Positions 34,174 through 46,028 of a stretch of DNA of 64,000 nucleotides are shown here, in pieces. The stretch is taken from contig OY756964.1 in assembly GCA_963580455.1 (NCBI GenBank), positions 4,216,001 to 4,280,000 on the forward strand, written 5' to 3'. The translations under genes were made by a program, and so were the position numbers. A model generated the notes under the pieces. It had not been told where the DNA came from, made no database searches, and was given only the letters and a program-made list of their open reading frames with translations. This stretch comes from Euonymus europaeus (Eukaryota > Streptophyta > Magnoliopsida > Celastrales > Celastraceae). The stretch's first letter is position 1. Every line of letters begins with the position of its first letter.

Positions 34174-34262
34174 TGAATTTGCGGTTGAGTGACGATCACC
34201 ATGCATTTAAGTATCAACACTTCCAATAGATAATAGGTTTGAATCACCCCTAATTCTCCTTA
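34174..34262 (+). mobile_element. Possible tRNA-derived SINE head
   Basis: ttgcggttgagtgacgatca resembles an A-box region, and about 50 bases on aggtttgaatcacccc is a good B-box-like word. The spacing fits a SINE head; tail and flanking duplications are not clear. Confidence 0.3.
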
Positions 34263-34548
34263 AAAAATAAAATAAAAAACGCAGGGTCCATTGGCGTAGC
34301 CATATGAAGTTTGGGGTGGCCCGGACCACTAAAATGTTTTTAAAATTATTTTTAATATATAACACCATACATAAAATAAATGTAATCATGTTTAAAATAA
34401 TTAAATACAAAGTTTAGTAGAGTAGAGTAGTCAACAAAAAATAACGGCAAAAAAAATTATGAGAGAGGGCTTTCAAACTCAAGTAAACTTTTTGATTACT
34501 CCTTGAGGATGACTTATCTTGTTGATTACTCCTAGGGATGAAATAGAG

Positions 34549-34670
34549 TCGGGCTGAGCTCGGCTTTGACAGGCCCTAGGCCCAGCCCTATATTTTTTAA
34601 TAGACCCGAGCTCAGTAGGGCCTGAAAAAACCGAGCTCGGGCTTGGCTCATTTTAAAAGGGTCCGGCCCA
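34549..34670. mobile_element. hAT-like terminal fragment
   Basis: Starts ctagggatgaaatagagtcg and continues with GGGCT/GAGCTCGG words characteristic of TAGGGATG-ended plant hAT MITEs. A matching opposite end could not be found, so it is probably truncated. Confidence 0.35.
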
Positions 34671-34792
34671 TTTGTAATATTTTAGTTTTATTTTAATTAA
34701 TCTATATTAATTATTTGTTTGATTATAAATATGTATTATATACATATATAATATATAATATATACAGATATAATGTACATATATATATATAT

Positions 34793-34853
34793 GTAAATGC
34801 GGTCAATTATACATATGTATATGTATATATAATGTATAATTGACCGCATTTAC
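34793..34853. repeat. Perfect 22-bp inverted repeat in a TA-rich block
   Basis: The arm at 34793-34814 (gtaaatgcggtcaattatac...) and its exact reverse complement at 34832-34853 enclose a 17-bp loop. Surrounding sequence is (AT)n. The complex, non-simple arm shows this is a true palindrome and not just TA repeat symmetry. Confidence 0.9.
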
Positions 34854-35451
34854 TGCATGCATGAACGATTACACACTTGATGGTTGTTTAATATATTGTC
34901 CGTCGTCTGCTTCCACTTGTGAGATATCACGTGGTATTCCCCTTTTTTTAGGGGTCAATTATTTGATTTTTTTCGATGATTATTCATTATCAAATCAAAC
35001 GTTGTAGCTCAGCTCAGTTGGGATAACCTTAATTTAGGCCTAAAATATAGCAAACGACAGAACAAAACTCACGCTGCCCTCCTAAGGCAATCAACAGTCA
35101 TATCCCTCCTTCTCCGCTGAAGCAATCCAAATTTCTATTTTTTTTAATAAAAAAAACGTATTTGAATCACATTGATATTCCAATCACATGTGGTCGGCCA
35201 CATTACTGATTACACTATCCCTTCCAATCCAAAAAGAAGGCCTCGATCCGTATTTATGCCACTTGTTAGTGTAAATGGAATGCTATATCAATGTCAAACG
35301 TAACAACAAAGTCCTACAGTTCACAAGTTTTTTTTAACTTTTTTTTTAAATTATTTTTCGTGGTATGAGCAAGTCACATGCCTTTCCCACGTGACCCACC
35401 AAATTTCGTACTTCTTTCTCCCACGCAACGGAACTTTTTCATATTAGTGAT

Positions 35452-35710
35452 AGTATTTTGTACGGTTCAAAAAGATGAAATTTATCTGATTCAATTAAAC
35501 TCAGTTTGAATATAAATTATGTGTTCAAAATAATAAAATTTTGTTTGAGTTGGATGTTCGAACCCTAATATTGATTGAATTATTATTCTATTTATTTTTT
35601 AATCTAAATTAATCTGAATATAATCAATTAAATTCGTCAGAAAATACAAATCAATTCCAACCTAGATATACAAATATTTCACAAAAATCATATGTGGTCC
35701 GATGCGAATT
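35452..35710 (-). mobile_element. Decayed copy of the GGGTGGCAAAATT-type MITE family (copy 2)
   Basis: Read on the minus strand, words such as gaaatatttgtatatctagg, then tttaattgattatattcaga, follow the same order as in the copy at 52924-53295. Ends are too decayed to place exactly. Confidence 0.4.
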
Positions 35711-35993
35711 CTAATCTTAAATTTTAATTTTCAATATAATATCCTATTTTTATCTCAAATAGCTCTCGAACATTTGTACAATTTATATATAATTTTAGAC
35801 ATATTCAGATATTATTTTATATGTTAATTTATAATTTATGACATATTGTTATCCAAATAGACAAAACACTCCAACCGTGATTCGTCTTTTTTCCTCATAC
35901 TTCTCTCATGCTGAAAAGAAGTCCGTGATAAACAGAAACCAAAGAGAGTCAAGTTGGACCAGTCACGAACCAATCAAAAAACGCCACGTTCAA

Positions 35994-36000
35994 TATAAAA
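35994..36000 (+). promoter_or_regulatory. TATA box of the AIR12-like gene
   Basis: tataaaa, preceded by ccaatca at about 35970, lies about 175 bases upstream of the ATG. The implied transcription start is near 36030. Confidence 0.65.
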
Positions 36001-36135
36001 ACTTCGCGTGCCTGGCACTAGCTGTGAAAACAGCTCACACGCCATTTTCGGCTCTGTAGATCATTCACTTTTTAAACTGTGTTCTCTGTATATAATTCAC
36101 CATATATAGACGATTCTCCATCGAATTAGCACAAC

Positions 36136-36164
36136 CTCTCTCTCTCTCTCTCTCTCTTTCTCTC
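36136..36164 (+). repeat. CT-rich microsatellite in the 5' UTR of the AIR12-like gene
   Basis: A nearly pure CT dinucleotide run ends about 10 bases before the ATG. Pyrimidine tracts of this kind are frequent in plant 5' UTRs and often vary between individuals. Confidence 0.85.
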
Positions 36165-36173
36165 GCTTCAACA

Positions 36174-36863
36174 ATGGAGTCTCGTTTGGTCTTCACTCTC
36201 TTATCTCTCTCTGTGGTCGTTCCGCTAATTCTACCCGTACATTCAGCCACATGCCCATCCCAAACGTTCAGCAAGAACCGGGTCTACTCGAACTGTACCG
36301 ACCTCACCGGACTCAACGCCTATCTTCACTACTCCTACAATGCTCCCAATTCCTCTCTCTCCATCGCCTTCACTGCTTCACCTGCCGAACCGGACGGCTG
36401 GATAGCCTGGGCCATTAATCCGACGTCGCAGGGCATGATTGGGTCGCAGTCACTCATCGCCTTCAAATCCAACGGCTCCGTGATTGTCAAGCATTACAAT
36501 CTCACATCGTACGGTTACATCAACGAGACTAAGCTTTCCTTCGAAGTGTGGAACGTGAGTGCGGAGACTAGTGCCAAAACCATGACGATCTTTGCGACGG
36601 TCAAGGTCCCGGAGAAAGCGGGGAGCGTGAATCAGGTATGGCAGGTAGGGCCTTCCGTCACGAACGGTGTACCTGACAAACATCTGATGAGTAAAGAGAA
36701 TTTGGGATCCAAGGGATCGTTGGAGCTGGTAAGCTCTGCCTCTGCTAATGCGCCTGCATCTTCAAGCCCTGACAAGGCTGGTGAGTCTGGGATTCGAACC
36801 AGAAATTTTAGCTTTTACGTTGGGTGTGTTGTTGCTCTTTTGTGGTCAATTATTGGGTTCTGA
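36174..36863 (+). CDS. AIR12-like DOMON haem protein, probably GPI-anchored
   Basis: A single exon of 229 aa. A signal peptide (about residues 1-24, ending PVHSA) is followed by one DOMON domain of the AIR12/DUF568 type at about 45-190, with WIAWAINP, the Met of TSQGMIGSQ (M88) and the His of PDKHLMSK (H170), the two positions that bind haem b in AIR12. Asn-Xaa-Ser/Thr sites are numerous. A Ser/Ala/Pro-rich linker precedes a C-terminal hydrophobic tail (FYVGCVVALLWSIIGF) without basic end, as in GPI-anchored proteins. AIR12 acts at the outer face of the plasma membrane as an ascorbate- and superoxide-reactive one-haem cytochrome linked to auxin responses. The gene lies in tandem with a cytochrome b561-DOMON gene whose first exon it closely resembles. 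Confidence 0.9.
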   Translation: MESRLVFTLLSLSVVVPLILPVHSATCPSQTFSKNRVYSNCTDLTGLNAYLHYSYNAPNSSLSIAFTASPAEPDGWIAWAINPTSQGMIGSQSLIAFKSNGSVIVKHYNLTSYGYINETKLSFEVWNVSAETSAKTMTIFATVKVPEKAGSVNQVWQVGPSVTNGVPDKHLMSKENLGSKGSLELVSSASANAPASSSPDKAGESGIRTRNFSFYVGCVVALLWSIIGF

Positions 36864-37698
36864 ATGTCGTGATTCATGGAGTTTTATGTAGTTTTTAGTG
36901 ATTCCACTCTTAAGATCTGGGTTTTTTTACCAGTTCCAAGGTACTAAAAACAGTAGTTGTTGCGAATGCTATTTGATTATCATAACTGGATTGTGTAATT
37001 TTCTTAGTTGGTTGGGGTTGAGATGTGATAAATAATCTCGATCCGCTCCTTGTCAATATTGACACCATCGTGTTGTATCTTGTTCATCAGATCTACTAAT
37101 TGGCTTTCTATAATGGCGAATGGACTAGCCGTAGTCTTTCTCCGACGGCGACTCCAACATAGATAGATCTCTGTCTTTCTCTGATACCATGGGTCACAAT
37201 CCGAAATTAGTAACGCGAAAATCGTAACGAATAATCAATATAAAAAAAGTCAAACTCGTAGAAATTAAATCAAATTAATTTGTAATTGACTGAATTGTTA
37301 ATTATTTAAAATACTCTTACTTCACAACCGTTACGTTAATTTCCATAATTCAAGGATGTGCCAGAAATGCAAAATGTATTATCAAAGCCGATGGCAGCCA
37401 ATCATCTCAATCATTTTTTTACATTAATATTGACTAGATAATTTAATTCACGATGATATGTAATTTCAAATTCAAAACTTTTCGGAAGATCCACTTGAGA
37501 TTTATTTATTGAAAAATTCATAAAGTGTGTTTAATGCTTGCAGATCTGTACTGTCAAAAAATAAGAATTTATTGACTCTCCCCTAAACACATCCCCTTCG
37601 AGAAAAGGGGATCAGTAATGCATTTATCAGTATATTTTATTATCAAAAATTGAAAATAGAGAGAAAAATCACACCTATTAAAAGACTCATAAAATGTA
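36864..37698. other. Intergenic DNA between the two DOMON genes, part 1
   Basis: 3' UTR of the AIR12-like gene, then AT-rich sequence. No remnant of cytochrome b561 exons was recognised behind the AIR12-like gene by eye. Confidence 0.45.
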
Positions 37699-37963
37699 TT
37701 TTCTCCGTTTCATTTTAATTGTCCCCTTCACTTTTTTACACAGTTTAAGAAAATATTTAATTCCCTTTCAATTTGATATTTATATCCCTATTTATAATGA
37801 CATACTTTGACACTATAGTTAATGTATATGGTTATTGAGCTTTTCAAGTTAAGGGTAAATAAAGAAAAATGATAAAAAAATAGCTTTCATTAATTGAAAT
37901 AAACATGCATTTTGAGACACCTCAAAAACAAAAAAAAGGACCATCAAAATGAGACCGAATGAG
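37699..37963. mobile_element. Stowaway-like MITE (Tc1/Mariner type)
   Basis: The left end has ctccgtttcattttaattgt; the reverse complement of the right end has attcggtctcattttgatgg. These are the diverged inverted ends of the CTCCGTCC-type Stowaway family. TA dinucleotides flank both ends (37697-37698, 37964-37965). The element is 265 bp and non-coding. Confidence 0.65.
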
Positions 37964-38324
37964 TATTTAATAATACAAATCGACACTGCTTAAAAATAAA
38001 TGTAAAAGTGGACTGATACTCCCTAAATATCGCTTCGGGTTACTCAAAAACAAAGATAATTTTATTAACTGCACATTATTTTTAAATTTTAGTAAATCAG
38101 ATGCGCGTGACAGCCACAGATACTTATTTTATTTCCGAATTTACAATCAAGTCAAACGCTAGTAAACACGTCTGAAGTAACCCAACTGCAAATCGCCATG
38201 TCATCTACGGGTCTTCGTCAAGTCCACATGTCGTTGTCTCACTCATTTTGTCTTAACCACAAAGTTACGAACTTCCACACAATATTACCGCACCAGACCA
38301 TGCGCTTTCATATCTCTCTCTCTC

Positions 38325-38337
38325 TATATTTATATAA
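38325..38337 (+). promoter_or_regulatory. TATA region of the cytochrome b561-DOMON gene
   Basis: tatatttatataa lies about 125 bases upstream of the ATG and gives a 5' UTR of roughly 95 bases. The region in front is rich in CT repeats. Confidence 0.55.
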
Positions 38338-38457
38338 TCCTGCATTCCAAAATATTCAGTGGCCCTCTCACCTCCTCTCTCCCCTTTCTCTGAAAACAGA
38401 GAGCGAAGGAAAGAAGCAGAAACTTAAGCCGTTACTTCTCTTCCTGTCTTCTTATCA

Positions 38458-40093
38458 ATGGCGTCTCTGGGATTTTCGTTTCTAATTATATGGTTTTCTT
38501 TATTGGCTCTACTAATCTCATCAGGGTATTCGGAGACCTGCACCTCCCAAAAATTCACAAACAACAACATCTACGGTCACTGCCTAGACCTCCCGGTCCT
38601 CTCATCCTACCTCCATTTCTCCTACAATTCGTCGAATACTACTCTCTCTATCGCCTTCATTGCTACTCCGGCCAAATCCGACGGATGGATAGCATGGGCC
38701 ATCAATCCGACCGGCACCGGCATGCCCGGGTCTCAAACGCTCGTTGCCTACAAGGACTCGAACGGTTCTATGGTTGTTAAGACCTACGATATCGCGTCCT
38801 ATAGTTCAATTGTCCCGAAGAAGCTTGCGTTCGATGTGTGGGACACGAGGGCGGAGTCTTCGGGCGGGGTTATGCGGATGTTCGCGAAGATCAAGGTGCC
38901 GGGTAATCTGGCTGCGGCAGGGAAGGTGAACCAGGTATGGCAGGTGGGGCCCGGTGTGGGGTCAGATGGGATGTTGCAGAAGCATGATTTCGCCACGGCT
39001 AACTTGAATTCCAAGGCGACGCTTGATTTGTTGAGTGGGGAGGGTTCCAGTGCTGCGGACCCCAGGCTCAAAAGGAAGAATGTAGGTTTGCCTTTAGATT
39101 TATCTTCCATTTACTCTTATAATATTTTTTCTGCAGATTTCTGGAAGTTGGTGTTAATAATTAGTTACAGACATGGAAGAATTAGAAGGAGAATCTAAAA
39201 ATTTCTTTGATTCTCCTGTCTGATTTTTTTTTCTTTATTTGGAGGAATTTCAAATGGGTGAATCTAGACAAAAATAAAGAATTTAGTGTTTTTGTTATTT
39301 TAATCATATGATCCTGCAAATTGTGTGTTTGTAGTAAAATTGAATTGCAGAATTATCAACAAGAGGCAGAGTAAGAGGGAATTTATGTGATATTTTGTTT
39401 AACTTGTGAAATTTGTGAATTCAGATTCATGGAATTCTGAATGCTGTCAGTTGGGGAATTTTGTTTCCTCTCGGAGCAATCATAGCAAGGTATGTGAGAA
39501 CTTTCGAGTCGGCAGATCCAGCATGGTTTTATCTCCATGTTTTCTGCCAGATCTCTGCATATGCTATTGGGGTTGCTGGTTGGGCGACGGGTCTAAAGCT
39601 CGGAAGCGAGTCCCATGGGATTACATACACCATTCACCGGAATATTGGAATCGCACTTTTCAGCCTTGCAACTGTGCAGGTAAATGGACTTATAAATCCA
39701 TTTTGTCTAAGTTGGTTCTTTGCCGTAGGAGTAATTTGTTAAGTCATTTTCTGTTAAACAAATGTGGATTGTTTGTGGAATGGATTGTGTTGTCCCTTAT
39801 AAGATATTTTGGTCATTGATCTTTTGCTCCTTTAGATTTTTGCGTTGTTCCTAAGACCAAAGAAGGACCACAAGTATCGATTCTACTGGAATATCTACCA
39901 CCACAGCGTTGGATACTCCATTCTCGTCCTTGGTATCTACAATGTGTTTAGAGGTCTAAACATGTTGAACCCAGAAGACAAGTGGAAAACGACGTATTTT
40001 GCTGTGATCGTTGTTTTGGGTGCGATTGCTGTATTGCTGGAGGCAGTCACTTGGGTTATAGTTCTTAGGAGGAAGTCCAGAAAACCTACTTAA
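38458..40093 (+). CDS. Cytochrome b561 and DOMON domain-containing protein
   Basis: Three exons (38458-39081, 39425-39679, 39836-40093) join to 378 aa. A signal peptide (about 1-25) precedes a DOMON domain with WIAWAINP, M89 and H176 as likely haem ligands. A linker leads to a cytochrome b561 core of about five membrane helices, with histidines H210 ([11 protein letters not shown]), H246 (FYLHVFCQ), H279 (YTIHRNIG) and H315 or H316 ([10 protein letters not shown]), the four that hold two haems. Family members move electrons across the plasma membrane from cytosolic ascorbate to apoplastic acceptors; the physiological acceptor here is not known. The C-terminus RRKSRK is cytosolic. All of the DOMON part is in exon 1, so loss of exons 2-3 would leave an AIR12-like protein, as in the upstream neighbour. 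Confidence 0.94.
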
Positions 40094-41671
40094 TCCCATG
40101 GCAGATGCGACAACAGATTGGACAGACAACGAAAGCTCGCTGCATGATTGGTCAGAGTGAATCTCTATCGCTGGTTCTGTTTTTGTAATATACACTTCTC
40201 TCAAACACAGTTGAGTTATTCTCAGTACACACACAGATTGTTAGGTGTTTTGCTTGTATTTATTATTTGGATGCGTCGTTGTTGTAGTTAGCAACATTTT
40301 CAGCTGTAGTATGCATATGTTATTACATCTCTCACTTCTGCATCCGTCTATCAACGATTTGTAGTTTACGTAAAAGATTGCTTTCGGTTGGCGATGTTCG
40401 ATGAAATGTCTCCTATATAAAAGCCTTTGCGGTTAGATTTCGATCTTATGAGCAATGGTCGTTTTGCATACTTGCCATGTGAATCTGTTTTCCTCACTGT
40501 GCATAAATTCTGCAAAATGAATGGTTTGGTATCCAATTCTGCTTTCCACAGACAAATACAGAGAACAGCATTCCACTCTTTTGTTTCTCTGTATAGTTTT
40601 TTTAGTCCTTGTCAGTTTCTACTTACTTTGGGCAACAGCGTTGGCGTTAACTGTACGTTCCATGAAATCAACTTGTGGGCAAAGAACATTACCACTCCTT
40701 AATCCCCTTTTTTTTCTTCTTCCTGGAGTGTTTGCTGTTTGAATCAATGCATAAGATCATCTATTTTTTGGATTTATGAAGATAGGTGGAGTAAACACAT
40801 CGCCATGACAGTGACTTCCATCAAGAGACAATCTTTTAGTGCAAGTGTGTCTGGCTACCTGTTTGTTTAGTAGGAAATTTCTTGAAGTTGTGGGAAAGCA
40901 ATGAAGTGGCAAAATATGATAAGATGGATTAAACTTTACATGGAATCCTAAGGAAATGAATTAATTAACTGATCAAATCACTTTCCTCAACAACTATTCA
41001 TTAAAACCGATCATAATCAAGATTTAACTTTGATAGGAATTAATGAAGTGGTTATGGAACAGGGTCCATCAGCTCCAATTGTAGTCCTCCACTGCTTTCA
41101 CTTTCATCATTTCTAAGCTTTTGTTGTTTTTCTTTCAACACATGGCTCTTATTCCATACTTCCCTCATCATTTGGAAGCAGATGCCTCTAATTTTAAGAG
41201 GCAGCGGTTGGCATGTCCTCTCACTAGGCAGCGGTTTGACAGTTGGGTTGGGAGGATTTGAGAGGTAGGGTTAGGGTTGAGAGAGATTTGGAAGAGTTGA
41301 GTTCACAAGTGGAAACTCTTGTAAGAGAAAGTAATGGGTTGTGATGTGTTTAAAATTTAAAATTTAAACTCATGATGGCACAAGTGTTTTATCAAAATCA
41401 TGGATAATAATATAATTTTTATGTATTTAATGAACGAACATCTAGGAGCCGATCGTTTTAAGGAGTTCAAGCAACAAAAAAGGGCATCGGGATAGATTGA
41501 TCAATGTTCGCGTACCCTACAGAGCACCTCATGTTTTTTAATTACAATCAAGGATTCAAGAAGAACCCCTTCAAACCCAATCGACAATAAGGACCTAAAA
41601 GACAAGATAAAAAGGGTTTGAGATTTGTGTTTTTATTTTTTTACCTTTTATATAAATTATGAGATGTTTTA
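40094..41671. other. 3' flank of the b561-DOMON gene and intergenic DNA
   Basis: The first 300 bases are likely 3' UTR. Beyond that no gene is supported; short frames at 40427-40742 look non-coding. Confidence 0.4.
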
Positions 41672-41935
41672 GAGTTCGTTTGTTTCACATCTCGCATAAT
41701 TTAAAGTTGCGGAGTTCGTATATGTGTCAATCAAACGTCATATTTTGTTGACAGTTTAAAAGTTGTGCAAAATAAAATGTTGTCATCCAATAACTTTTCA
41801 GAGCTTATAGATGTGAGACTAATAATATTTTATAACCACATTACATAATTACCTCTCCATAATTTAATAATTTCCAAAAAAATTTATCGCAAAGTTAATC
41901 TAACAGAAAAATGAACCAAACACCCTAAAATATTT
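41672..41935. mobile_element. Possible PIF/Harbinger-type MITE
   Basis: The left end gagttcgtttgtttcacat and the reverse complement of the right end gggtgtttggttcattttt resemble each other and the GGGTGTTTGG ends of this group. TTA/TAA flank the two ends. The match is imperfect. Confidence 0.4.
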
Positions 41936-43766
41936 TGTACAGCTTTTTACATAACATTTTTCATAACTTCAAACATAGCAGTTTTGACAGCTTAAAATTA
42001 TGAAATACAATGATATTTTGAATTTGGGATACTCTAGCAAAGTTTGGCTAATAAACTATATATATATAAAACCATTTAAATATTTACACTAAAGAAGGTA
42101 TAACAAAGAAAGTGGGAATGTGGGATCACCTATCAATATTATTCTTTATTATATAAAAGCAACGAAAAAATATTCCAATTATACTTTGCCTAAAGAACCT
42201 TATGATTATTAATTAACAACTTGACCCACAATCGAATTTGGCTTTATTGTAAATTTGAATTTCAAATTTATAGGATGCCCAATATTGTAAGCTACTTACT
42301 CTCTTTTTTATCTTTTTTCAAATAAAAGAAAGTTTGAATAAATTGAAATTAGTTCACATGTCAAGTTATCAACATACGACGAGATATTATAACAATTGTA
42401 GTAAATATTATAATACTAACAAGTTTGGAGGTATTGAAAGAAGGAAAAAAAAAGGGAAAGCATTGATGCTTTCCATTATTTACTTTACATAACACAAATT
42501 CACGTTTATTTTATTGTTGGAAGACATCAACGTCATATCTAATACGACAATGACTTATGAAAATTGTCTTAGTAATGGCCTATGTAACAATGATGACAGG
42601 ATGACTCCATAAAGATTATAATATTTAAACAGACAAAAAATGAATTGTTAATATGACGTCACAAGCCTTTCAGGCACTCGTCATAAATAAAGTGGTTTTT
42701 TTTTCTTTCTCAAAATTCTCGCTCGTGAACTATGAACCCCAAAGTTTACCTAACTAACGGTTTTTGTTTTTGATTTTGTTAGTGATTGTGTGTACTCTAC
42801 ATAATGCACGTGAAATTATGTGTCTTAAATCCAACAATTGAGATAATTGGAATATCAAGGGCTGAAAACTCTATCACTCGTGTTAATAATTTCGGTGTAC
42901 TAACATTTATATATATATTTTTTTAAAAATTATAAACATATAGTATTATGTTAACAAAGTCGACGATATTTTTTTTTTCGAAACAAAAATAAAATACATT
43001 TAAGAAGAAATTGGACTCCAAAAAGAGCTACAATGTAGTTTGCTATTGTGACAATAGTTGACTCTGGCAGCCGTACGAGCAACCAAAATAAAAAAAATTT
43101 GATATTGGATCGCTCATTTATTATAAAAAAGTCTATTCATATACCCATTTACATAAACAAAATACGTCTTTCAATACTATCAAATTAACAAAACACGTAT
43201 TTGAATATAATTTTATTGGGTCATTAAAATTGAACCGCTACAATTGCTCTAGCGGGCCTTCAGCACGGTGAACCAGATTAATTCGCCAAATTTGGGCCAG
43301 CTCCAGCAATTGACCAATGAATACACATCGCCGGTGGTCCTGTGGAAAAACAACTACACATGCAACTAGTAGCCCATCCAAACAAATTGGCAGCAAGCAT
43401 CACGCTTTGTGAGAGAGAAGAACCAACCAACATTTGTCTCACATCCTCTAACGTAAAACGTAATAGTGACCTATTGGCGTACTCTTTAACTTGCTAGTAG
43501 AAAATACAAAATCGTCTTTATGAAAGGATGTACCTTTGGGCCTTTTACATGTTAATGCCAGTACAAGATCCATCCGAGTGCCCATCCAAACAATGGGCCT
43601 TTGAAAGGTCACAAAATAGTCCAAGCCCAAAACAAAACCTTTCTAATAAAATACATGTGAAACTGATTCAAAGCAGAGACTAGAGATGGAAGCTGCGGAA
43701 GTGTTTTGGCTGTCGTATTCCCAAAAAAATGCAGTCTCAGTAAGTGCATGAAAGAAGATCATGTAC
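41936..43766. other. Intergenic, nothing recognised
   Basis: AT-rich DNA. The stretch next to 43766 probably includes the 3' UTR of the RABA gene. No element with readable ends was found. Confidence 0.35.
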
Positions 43767-45311
43767 TCATGTAGAGCAGCAAGAGAAACTTCTACTTGAG
43801 TTGTCCCCATTCACCAGGCTTACTCGATTGCCCGACGACAACTCGGCTTTGTGTGAATCCGAATTTATAACTTTCTTGCTGATATTGTTGTGTATCTCCC
43901 TGATAACAATCTCAAAAGCTGTTTGAACATTAGTTGCGTCGAGGGCAGACGTCTCGATGAAGAACAACCCTTCCTCTTCTGCTAGGCTTTTGCCCTCGTC
44001 CACGCTCACATCCCTGATATTCTCCAAGTCACATTTGTTCCCTACCAGCATTTTTGCCACTGCAGTGTCACAGTGAGCTGCAAGATCATTCAACTAAAGT
44101 TAGAAACTTGTTGTAAAGACTCAGCTTGTAAAAAACCCATTTCTAGCATTATAACCGACGGATCCAAAACTAAGAAGCAAGGAAAGGATGCTAAAACAGG
44201 GCAAATTTTTCAAATGGAAAACGTTACATGTGTTTCCAAGAACCCTGAATCCTTAAGTCCTATCTTTGTCAAGGAAATTCTATCTACTTAGATTTAGAAA
44301 GGATGGTGCAAAATAAATAGACCGATAATTACATAGAAAATATGGATCGTAGTGATTGTTTGATTAAGATATTAAAAAGTTCCACCAGAGCTCAACATCA
44401 AAATCACCCTATGAAAACTGAAAATTTCAGCATCTAACAATCAATTTTGTCTCTTTCATTGCACAAAACAAATCAAGGTCTCCGACTAGGCACTCTATGC
44501 ACCTCCAAATGTACGATAGATAAGAAATAAAACATAGATCAATCAAAGCTAGTAAACCGTTGTGATCATTTCTAGCTTCATGAGTAATGAATGATGAAAA
44601 TCCTACCATCCAAAAACTTAATTTATATCATTGCCAACATTTTCTGAGTAGAAATTTCTGGGAAGCAAGGTTTTTAACTTTGTGAAACTTCTGGCCAGAA
44701 AGCAAGGAGAAGAATATGTGAGAGAGAGTGCCGGTGATGCCACCTGATCTGCATAATTATGCAAATCAACAACCCTCCCATAAACATGTTGTATAATTGC
44801 ATCACGGCACGCCAGTTGTAATAGAAAATTCAATTGAATTTAAGCAAGAAGCAACTATCTGACACTAGCATAACAATTACAAATCAGGAAGAAAGAAGAG
44901 TTTAAACTTGGTGGGGATTCTTGAATGCAGTCACACAAACAAACATAAACACAAATTTGAAAAGAACTTACTGGTGAGCTCATCGAGCCACCTCTTGATG
45001 CTATCAAAGCTAACCTTCCTGGTGATATCATAGACAATGAGAGCACCAACAGCACCTCTATAGTAGGCTGAAGTAACAGCCCTAAACCTCTCTTGACCGG
45101 CAGTATCCCAGATCTGAACCTTCACCTCTTTCCCATCAATGTCCACTACTTGGGTCTGGAATTCAACCCCGATTGTGGCCTTTGAGTTGCTATCAAACCC
45201 ATTTCCTGCAAAACGAGACAGCAGGTTCGATTTCCCCACTGCAGAATCCCCAATTATGACTATCTTGAACAGGTACTCCTCACCTCCTCCTCCTCCTCCC
45301 TCATGACCCAT
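43767..45311 (-). CDS. Rab11-type small GTPase, RABA5 subgroup
   Basis: Two exons (45311-44972 and 44077-43767) give 216 aa. P-loop GDSAVGKS at 21-28, effector region [18 protein letters not shown] at 69-75, NKCD at 127-130 and ETSA at 155-158 are all intact, so the protein should bind and hydrolyse GTP. It ends CCST, a double-cysteine site for geranylgeranylation. The C-terminal signature [14 protein letters not shown] and the N-terminal Gly-rich run point to RABA5 (ARA4-like). These act on the trans-Golgi network, recycling endosomes and in cell-edge or plasma-membrane delivery. The second exon starts CTCACTGTGAC, which restores [13 protein letters not shown]; reading upstream of that acceptor would give a spurious start. 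Confidence 0.93.
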
Positions 45312-45523
45312 TGTGGTGTTTTCTGCTGTGTTGATGTTTGATTTCTGGGGATGCCAGTGCAGGTTATGACTTGCGAGGGTTTTGCCCTTTTAGTTTTTAG
45401 GGGGTTTTAGCTTTCATTTAAGATGAAGGTCTCGCACGGACATGCTGCGTGATTTGCGGTGATCTATATGATTTGGCGGTGAGTTCTACCTTGCTGCTTT
45501 TCCACATGTTGAACAGTTGAAGA
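45312..45523 (-). promoter_or_regulatory. 5' UTR and promoter of the RABA5-like gene
   Basis: A short GC-richer stretch before the ATG is consistent with the 5' UTR and core promoter. No TATA box stands out. An hAT-like element sits about 210 bases upstream of the start codon. Confidence 0.4.
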
Positions 45524-46028
45524 TAGGGGTGGTGTCACAATGGGTTGGGACACTTTATCATTTTCCGTACCCATTAAATAAATTTTTATCCGTGTTAGTT
45601 AAAATATCCGTTTTTTATTTTTACCCCTTTATCATATCTTCAGTTTTTTTTTAATTGGAGAATCTCTTTTTATTTATCCGCCTCTCAACTGAATTATAAA
45701 AATTATCATATATTTTGAAATGCATGACGAATTATGAAATAACATATACGAGTTGAATTTCCGCAAATCTGTTCCTATCTCTGTCCTGTTATTTTTCTCA
45801 TAAAAATATTCATATTTGTTATCCGAATCGTTAATTTACTGGACATATCTATATGTTTTGAAAAGAATTATGCAGATTGCCGTCCGATATGAATATTTTT
45901 AATATCCTAATAACTAAAGAATTAAAGATGGGGCCGAGTTGATGCTTGGGCTTGTTGGGCTCCTCTGGAATTAACTTTCGAATTCAATTGACTAGGCTGA
46001 GCTTGCCTCTCGTTAAGCCGCACCCCTA
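45524..46028. mobile_element. hAT-like MITE with TAGGGGTG ends
   Basis: The left end taggggtggtgtcac and the reverse complement of the right end taggggtgcggctt share TAGGGGTG. Subterminal CCGT/ATCCG words and a GGGCTT/GGGCTCC-rich right part suit plant hAT elements. No 8-bp duplication is visible. Non-coding, 505 bp. Confidence 0.5.

Noticed and set aside
36787..36812. tRNA T-arm-like word (ggttcgaatccc on the minus strand)
   Set aside because: It lies in the coding region of the AIR12-like gene; no A-box, anticodon arm or acceptor stem can be built around it.
39406..39819. 137-codon frame overlapping exon 2 of the b561-DOMON gene
   Set aside because: It is a shadow in another frame of an exon with all four conserved b561 histidines; it also runs across the splice sites.
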